The notes under the pieces were generated by a model. It had not been told where the DNA came from, searched no databases, and saw only the letters and a list, made by a program, of their open reading frames with translations. Position numbers and translations under genes: made by a program. From Bimuria novae-zelandiae CBS 107.79 (taxonomy: Eukaryota; Ascomycota; Dothideomycetes; Pleosporales; Didymosphaeriaceae): DNA of 64,000 bases. The stretch's first letter is position 1. Each line of letters opens with the position of its first letter. Location of the stretch: assembly GCA_010015655.1 (NCBI GenBank), contig ML976728.1:329419-393418 (forward strand), read 5' to 3'. Below are positions 58,949 through 64,000 of this stretch, one piece after another.

Positions 58949-60795
58949 ACGTGGTTCACCACCGAGCGGGCCAACCCCACCAAGCGGGCCAACTTTGCTA
59001 AATGCAGCCCACCTCTAGCTTATACCACAATGCCATCACAACATAACGCGCAACAATCTTATACTAAAAGCGCACTATAGCTTACTATTTAAGCTATAAT
59101 TAAAGATCGCGATAAAAGTAAAAGACGCGTTATTATAGCTTTTAGCGTACCTTAAATAATAGTATAATAATAATGCTAAAGAGCCCTCTCTCGACGCGAT
59201 CGCGAGCCTAACTTAAAGAAGCTAACTAAGCTAGAGGAGGAGGCTCTAGTCTAACGTATACTTAAGCTTAACCAGCGAGGAATAGGTGCAACAAGGGATA
59301 TAGTCTAAGATATAGCTAATAATCTACTTGCTAAGCGCAGTAGATAGCCTATTAGTAAGCACTAAATAGACAGGCTTAAGACGCGTACGCTAGAAATTAA
59401 GCTTTAAAGGAGCTATCTATATAATTATTAGTAAGCCCTAAATAAAGATCCACGTATTATAACGCCCTAGTTCGAGCTAGTTACTAATACTAAGGCTAAG
59501 TACGGTATCGCTAATAACGACACGTACAACTTCGACGAGACAGGCTTTATAATAAGGGTAATATAGGGTTAGATAGTCTTTACAGGCTCTAAGAAGCGAA
59601 GCAACCTAAAAAAGATTTAACTTAGTAACTATAAGTAGGTTACTAATATCTAAGGTGTTAGCGCTAAAGGCTAGGCTCTACTACCCTTTCTTATCTTTCT
59701 TAGTAAGGTTCTAATTACGTCCTAGTTCTACAATCTACCCCGAGACTAGGTTATTAAAGTTAGTCTTAATAGCTAGACGTTAAATAGGCTTAGCCTTGCC
59801 TAGCTAAGGCACTTTAATACCTATACTAAGGCGCGTAGTTTAGGTGCACACTGGCTACTAATTATAAATAGTTATAAGAGCCACTACTCACACGAATTCT
59901 ATAAATACTATAAGGAACAGAAGATTATTATTCTCTATATACCTTCACACTTATTATACCTCTTGCAGCCACTTAATATGGGTTATTTTTTGCCTTTAAA
60001 GCGGGCGTATAGTAATAAGATTAGTAGCTTAGCATGGTATGGCACTAAGCAGATTAAGAAGAAGGCCTTTCTACTAGCCTTTAAAATAGCTTTTAAAAAA
60101 GTAATAATAAAGGTGAATATCTGCGCAGGCTTTAGAGGCGCTGGATTAGTCCTACATAACCTAGAGGCGGTGTTATTAAGACTTAATATGGTTCTTTATA
60201 CGCTAACTCCACCTAACGCAGAGGACACCCTATAGGAATTAAAAATACTAAGTAACCTCCGTAAGATAGAGGCTTAGTTAACGCTAGTTTGTAAGCGTGT
60301 ATAGAAGTATAGAGATTTACTAGTTTCTCCGCTTTTTAGAGCTGTTAAGCAGCTTAATAAAGGTGTTATATTAATAAGGCACGAAATAGTATTAATATAA
60401 TAAAAAATAGTAGGGCTTCGTAAGATAGTAGAGATTGTAATAGAGGTAAAAAGTTAAAAGAGGAAGTATATTTAGGCAGCTAAAACACTTATAGTAAAAG
60501 AGGTAGTTAATTTAATAGCTAAAAAGGATAGTAGTAGGCAAAAGGAGGGTGAAGAGTCTGTAAAGAGGGTGTGTGGGCAGAGGCGCTACGGACGTTACGG
60601 CGAAGCTGGCCACAACGCTCGCACCTGCGCAGTAGAAATTATAGATGCATCTAATAGTAATAAGTCTGAATAGTATTTCTATGTTCTGCGAATTATAGTA
60701 AATTATAGTAGTGTTGTAGGAGGCGCTTTGCAATAGACTAACTTTTAAAAAGTGGCCCGCTCGGTGGGGTTGGCCCGCTCGGTGGTGAACCACGT
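58949..60795 (+). mobile_element. Pogo/Fot1-like transposon family I, copy 2 (1847 bp)
   Basis: Inverted ends identical in layout to copy 1 (ACGTGGTTCACCACCGAGCG at the left), with flanking TA at 58947-58948 and 60796-60797. It is 29 bp longer than copy 1 because it keeps the segment deleted there. Confidence 0.95.
59020..60680 (+). pseudogene. Pogo/Fot1-like transposase, family I copy 2, RIP-inactivated
   Basis: The first catalytic block TYNFDETGFIIRVI keeps Asp and Glu, while the second, HWLLIINSYKSH, has Asp changed to Asn; copy 1 shows the opposite pattern. A 90-codon open stretch covers 59963-60235 (QPLNMGYFLPLKRAYS onward). The C-terminal knuckle reads YGRYGEAGHNARTC with two Cys changed to Tyr. 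Other stops are TAA/TAG. Confidence 0.87.
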
Positions 60796-60824
60796 TAAGG
60801 TAATTATTATTAATTAAGTAATTA

Positions 60825-63307
60825 CTCTATCCCCCGCATGGCCAACATCGCCCTGGCACGGGCCACCATTTGAGGGCCAATCGGATGAATTGCTCCGACC
60901 CGGCAGAACACCAAGAATTATGCCTCTATAGGGTAACTTCGCATAGATTTTGCATCTCTAAGGGCTTTAAGATAGGTTTACATAATAGTTAAGCTTACTT
61001 TTATGTCCGTTAACCTAATTGTTTAATGCCGGCGGAGGTACTCTGCCTAGCACTTAGCATTAACTTCTAGCCTACGCAAAGGCAGCTAGCAAAGCGTATA
61101 GCTATAATAAGTACGCGGTGGGCGTTAAGAGCTATAAGATAACCTTATATTACCTGTAACTTATGCTAGAGGTGTCTAGGATTAGAGCTTCTTATTAGTT
61201 GTACGTCTAGCTACTGCGTAATTAACACAGCTTTTGCCCTTCGCAAATAGCTTTGTAGATATGTGTAAGCTGCCAAAGTTGCCCTCTCCGCTGGCGAGTA
61301 CGTTGTCAGGTCGCTTACGCTTGTTTGAGTCTCGAGTAGGGCGGCTACCTTGCTTAAAGAGCTGTTTAATGAGCTTGTATAGGAACTTCTTGTGGCTGGA
61401 GCGTTTGGCGGAGTCGCGAGAGGAGTACGAGGAGAGCCTGTAGTAATTATTAAACGTTAGATCTAGTAGAAAGTACTAGAGCGGGCGCTAGGTACGCTAG
61501 CGGACCTGCTAAATAGAGTAGTAGCTTTTTATTTAGTTAAAGCGATTAACCTCGCTCGTATAGTAATTATAGTTGTCTATTATCTAAGAGATATTTAGTA
61601 ACTTAAGAGGCTTACTGCTAAAGGCTTTCTTAAAGAATTTCTTATTATTTGGAGCTATCTTAGAGCGTTAGCGGAGCTTTATAATAACCTAAGTTGCTTG
61701 TGGCGACTATCGTCAGCGGAGTATTAGCATGGTGTTGAGGGCAAAGTACTTACGCTTAGCGATAGTACTAGCAAAAAGAACGACCTGGTTGTTTCTCTAA
61801 GCTGCCTAAAGCACCTACTAACTCTGCGAGAGCGCCTAGTAAGTATCTCCCTACTCTAGCTTACGCGTATAGTGTGTTTTAAGTTTTATTAGGTTACTAT
61901 TAAAGCACTTCTTTAAGAGCTTTACCTGCGTGCGAGTGCTAATAGCTAGCGCCTCTACTTATAATTCTACCTCTACTATTGCCTTAAAAATCTTTTTTAT
62001 TATTATCTTTATTATGCGGACTGTCCTAGCGCAGCCTACGCCTTTAAATCTAAAATATTTAAGTATAGGGATAGTGTTAAAGAGATTGTTGTCCTACACA
62101 ATGTGGAGATTTGGCGGAAAGAGGCGCTGGCCAGCAGCGTTTACAGCGAGTACAAGAGTAATAGGAACTAACTCTATAAGAGTAAAAGCTAGCGCGTTAG
62201 TAAGTAAGTTAAGTAAGTTAATAGGTCCTCGCCCTCTAGCATAAAATAACTAGTTTAGAATTACTCTATTATTAGCTAAGCACTAGATATTAAAGCCTTT
62301 AGGCGTAGGCTTTATTTTTATTATTATAACCTTGCTTGCGCGGCCTGTAAATCTCGTAATTACCTTATTAACGTAGAGGTATACACTAGGCGCCTAGTAC
62401 TTAAAGCTACGCTTACGGAGCGTCTTTAAGAGATCCCACACTCGGCTAAAGGGAGACTTAAAGCTCTAGTTAACCTCTATATAGTATAAGTAGCGATTAA
62501 GCTGCTGCTATCTCTCCTTTAACATGTAGCAATTAATCTCATGCCGAGGCGCTGTCCTATAAAGCTTCTACTAGTATTTAACAAGCAAGGGCTCCCGGTA
62601 GACGCCTATATAAATAATAATGGCGAAGTACGTATATAGCTCGCTTAGAGAGGTGAGTTTCTATTAACGGCGGTTAGGCGTTGAGGGCGCGTTAGCCTAA
62701 AGCTTTTTAGCATGCTAATTTGTATAGTATGTCACGAGTCGTAGGTCGAGGGCCCTCGACGGCCCTTGTCCGCTCTAGACCGGCGCTATCCGGGCCTTCC
62801 GCCTATCTACTTCCCTCGCCGCAGCCCTTCTCTTCCCTCTCTAAGGGATCGCCTTAGTACTGTGGATAGACTGAGTCGCCCGTAGTTAGGGCGCTTTTTA
62901 CAATAGTATGCAATCTGATCGACGACGCCTGTATTAAAAAACAAGTTAAATAAAGCGATAGGAGAGTTAAAATCTATATAGTTAGGTAAGAGAGCGCGTC
63001 TAAAGGTATATAGATTATTAATTTTAAGTAGTTGCTATAAGGGTGGCGGCTAAGTAGGCAAATTAGGCAAATCTCCTGCCTTTAGGCTATACTTTATATA
63101 TTTTACGAAGTCGGCATCGTTGCTTAATAGCGCTATACGATTAGGCATAGTTGCATATATAAAAGCTTTTAAAAAAGGCGTGTTTTGGCTGGCAAACAAA
63201 AATTGCCTACATAACGACAAACATTTAGTGTTTTAATGTATTTGCATCTAATTGGCTAATAAGATGTGGCCCGTGCCAGGGCGATGTTGGCCATGCGGGG
63301 GATAGAG
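60825..63307 (-). mobile_element. PiggyBac-like transposon, copy A
   Basis: Inverted ends of about 42 bp: CTCTATCCCCCGCATGGCCA continuing ACATCGCCCTGGCACGGGCCAC at the left, and the reverse complement at 63267-63307. A TTAA target duplication is not evident, so the outer limit is set by the repeats. The transposase remnant is on the minus strand. Confidence 0.8.
61230..63145 (-). pseudogene. PiggyBac-like transposase, copy A, degraded
   Basis: The start near 63144 reads MPNRIALLSNDADFVKYIKY and corresponds to the start of copy B. NSPIALFNLFFNTGVVDQIA follows. In the middle, about 62230-62030, a readable block includes NLHIVQDNNLFNTIPILKYF and FRFKGVGCAQDS, resembling the piggyBac core around a conserved Asp. 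The C-terminal end, about 61375-61235, is basic (RPTRDSNKRKRPDN). Stops and AT drift break it throughout. Confidence 0.75.
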
Positions 63308-63338
63308 CTATACTGTGGATCACGTGCAAGGGCGCACG
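63308..63338. other. Spacer between two piggyBac-like elements
   Basis: About 30-40 bp (CTATACTGTGGATCACGTGC onward) that resembles DNA at about 39509-39548. Confidence 0.5.
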
Positions 63339-64000
63339 TATCCCCCGCACTGTCAAAATCTGCCACAAACGACGCGCCAATCAGCGTCTAGTCGATCTTA
63401 ACACCAAATTTGAATTGTGATGACGGCAATTTTTGTTTTACAGCCAAAATCGACCTCTTTTAAAATTGCTAGCATATGTAAACATGCCAAATCCTGCGTC
63501 TGTCGTTAGCAACGATCCTGACTTCGTAAAATACACAAAATACTTATAAAAACGAGGTGTTTTACCTGACTTACCGTCCACGCCGCCACCGCAATGGAGA
63601 CCTCTCGAAATCAACAACCCACGTACTTTTAGAGTCGCTGATTTACCTGAGGGTACTGACAGAGGCTCTCCAATTGCCCTCTTTGACTTGTTTTTCGACG
63701 CCAAGGTCATGGAGCAGATCGCACACTTTACCAACGATCGCGCTGCTCATGCGCACCCTCAGCTGCCCTCCGCGAGAGGCTGGAAACCTACGTCGCCAGG
63801 AGAGCTGTATACGTACTTTGCAATTGTCGTATATATGGCCGTCCACAGAGAGCTGTTGCTGGCAGAATATTGGAGTCGCGGTCACAAAAACGCGCCTACT
63901 CACAAGCTCAACGACTTCATGGGCTGTACGCGCTGGCACCAGCTAGATCGCTACCTGTACACTGCGGAAGTTAGTCAGACTTTTCAGTCACCTTTTGGCA
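63339..64000 (+). mobile_element. PiggyBac-like transposon, copy B (runs off the right edge)
   Basis: It begins TATCCCCCGCACTGTCAAAA, sharing only the first TATCCCCCGCA with copy A's end. It has normal composition, unlike copy A, and encodes a piggyBac-type transposase on the plus strand. The right end is outside the window. Confidence 0.75.
63484..64000 (+). pseudogene. PiggyBac-like transposase (DDE_Tnp_1_7 type), N-terminal part, one early stop
   Basis: ATG 63484 starts MPNPASVVSNDPDFVKYTKY, then a TAA at 63547-63549 after 21 codons, then a frame open to the window end (KRGVLPDLPSTPPP, SPIALFDLFFDAKVMEQIAH, RGWKPTSPGELYTYFAIVVY). The last part matches the conserved N-terminal region of piggyBac transposases just before the catalytic domain. 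A CAA to TAA change would explain the only stop, so the gene is nearly intact in this window. The catalytic Asp residues lie outside. A downstream start after the stop cannot be excluded. Confidence 0.8.

Overview
The window looks like nuclear DNA of a filamentous ascomycete, most likely a dothideomycete with a two-speed genome. Short GC-balanced gene islands carry genes with introns of about 45-160 bp (GT...AG). They alternate with long, very AT-rich blocks made almost entirely of nested transposons. In those blocks CA/TG dinucleotides are scarce and TA is abundant. Decayed reading frames are broken almost only by TAA/TAG at former CAA, CAG or TGG codons, which is the signature of repeat-induced point mutation (RIP). 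The genus is not determined.

Layout. Island 1 (1-4366) holds the 5' two thirds of a Cid1-like nucleotidyltransferase gene. A Tc1-like element (4367-6106) follows. Island 2 (6109-11385) holds an isochorismatase-family hydrolase, an acetate kinase and a short-chain dehydrogenase. AT block 1 (11386-32580) contains a pogo fragment, a partial LTR element and the Ty3/gypsy element G1 (13054-30283). G1 is interrupted by a pogo element, a solo LTR and a second gypsy element, G2 (22121-29646, minus). A second Tc1-like copy (32844-34568) leads into island 3 (34571-39640): an FAD monooxygenase, divergently placed from a secreted feruloyl esterase/tannase, then a small conserved gene of unknown function with an apparent frameshift. 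AT block 2 (39641 to the end) holds a three-level nest: a pogo element (43061-58826) split by gypsy G3 (43814-57723), itself split by gypsy G4 (46956-53758). A second copy of the first pogo family (58949-60795) and two piggyBac-like elements facing away from each other close the window, the last running off the right edge.

Gene logic. The feruloyl esterase and the salicylate-hydroxylase-like monooxygenase share one upstream region and could act in sequence on plant aromatics. The acetate kinase, dehydrogenase and isochorismatase look like ordinary single-copy metabolism. Nothing suggests a complete secondary-metabolite cluster.

The most interesting signal is in the retroelements. Target-site duplications and terminal repeats reconstruct the nesting exactly. 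Between pol and the 3' LTR, G1 and G4 each carry an antisense reading frame, and G3 carries a long extra sense frame. All three are broken only by RIP-type stops, so they were probably real accessory genes before RIP.
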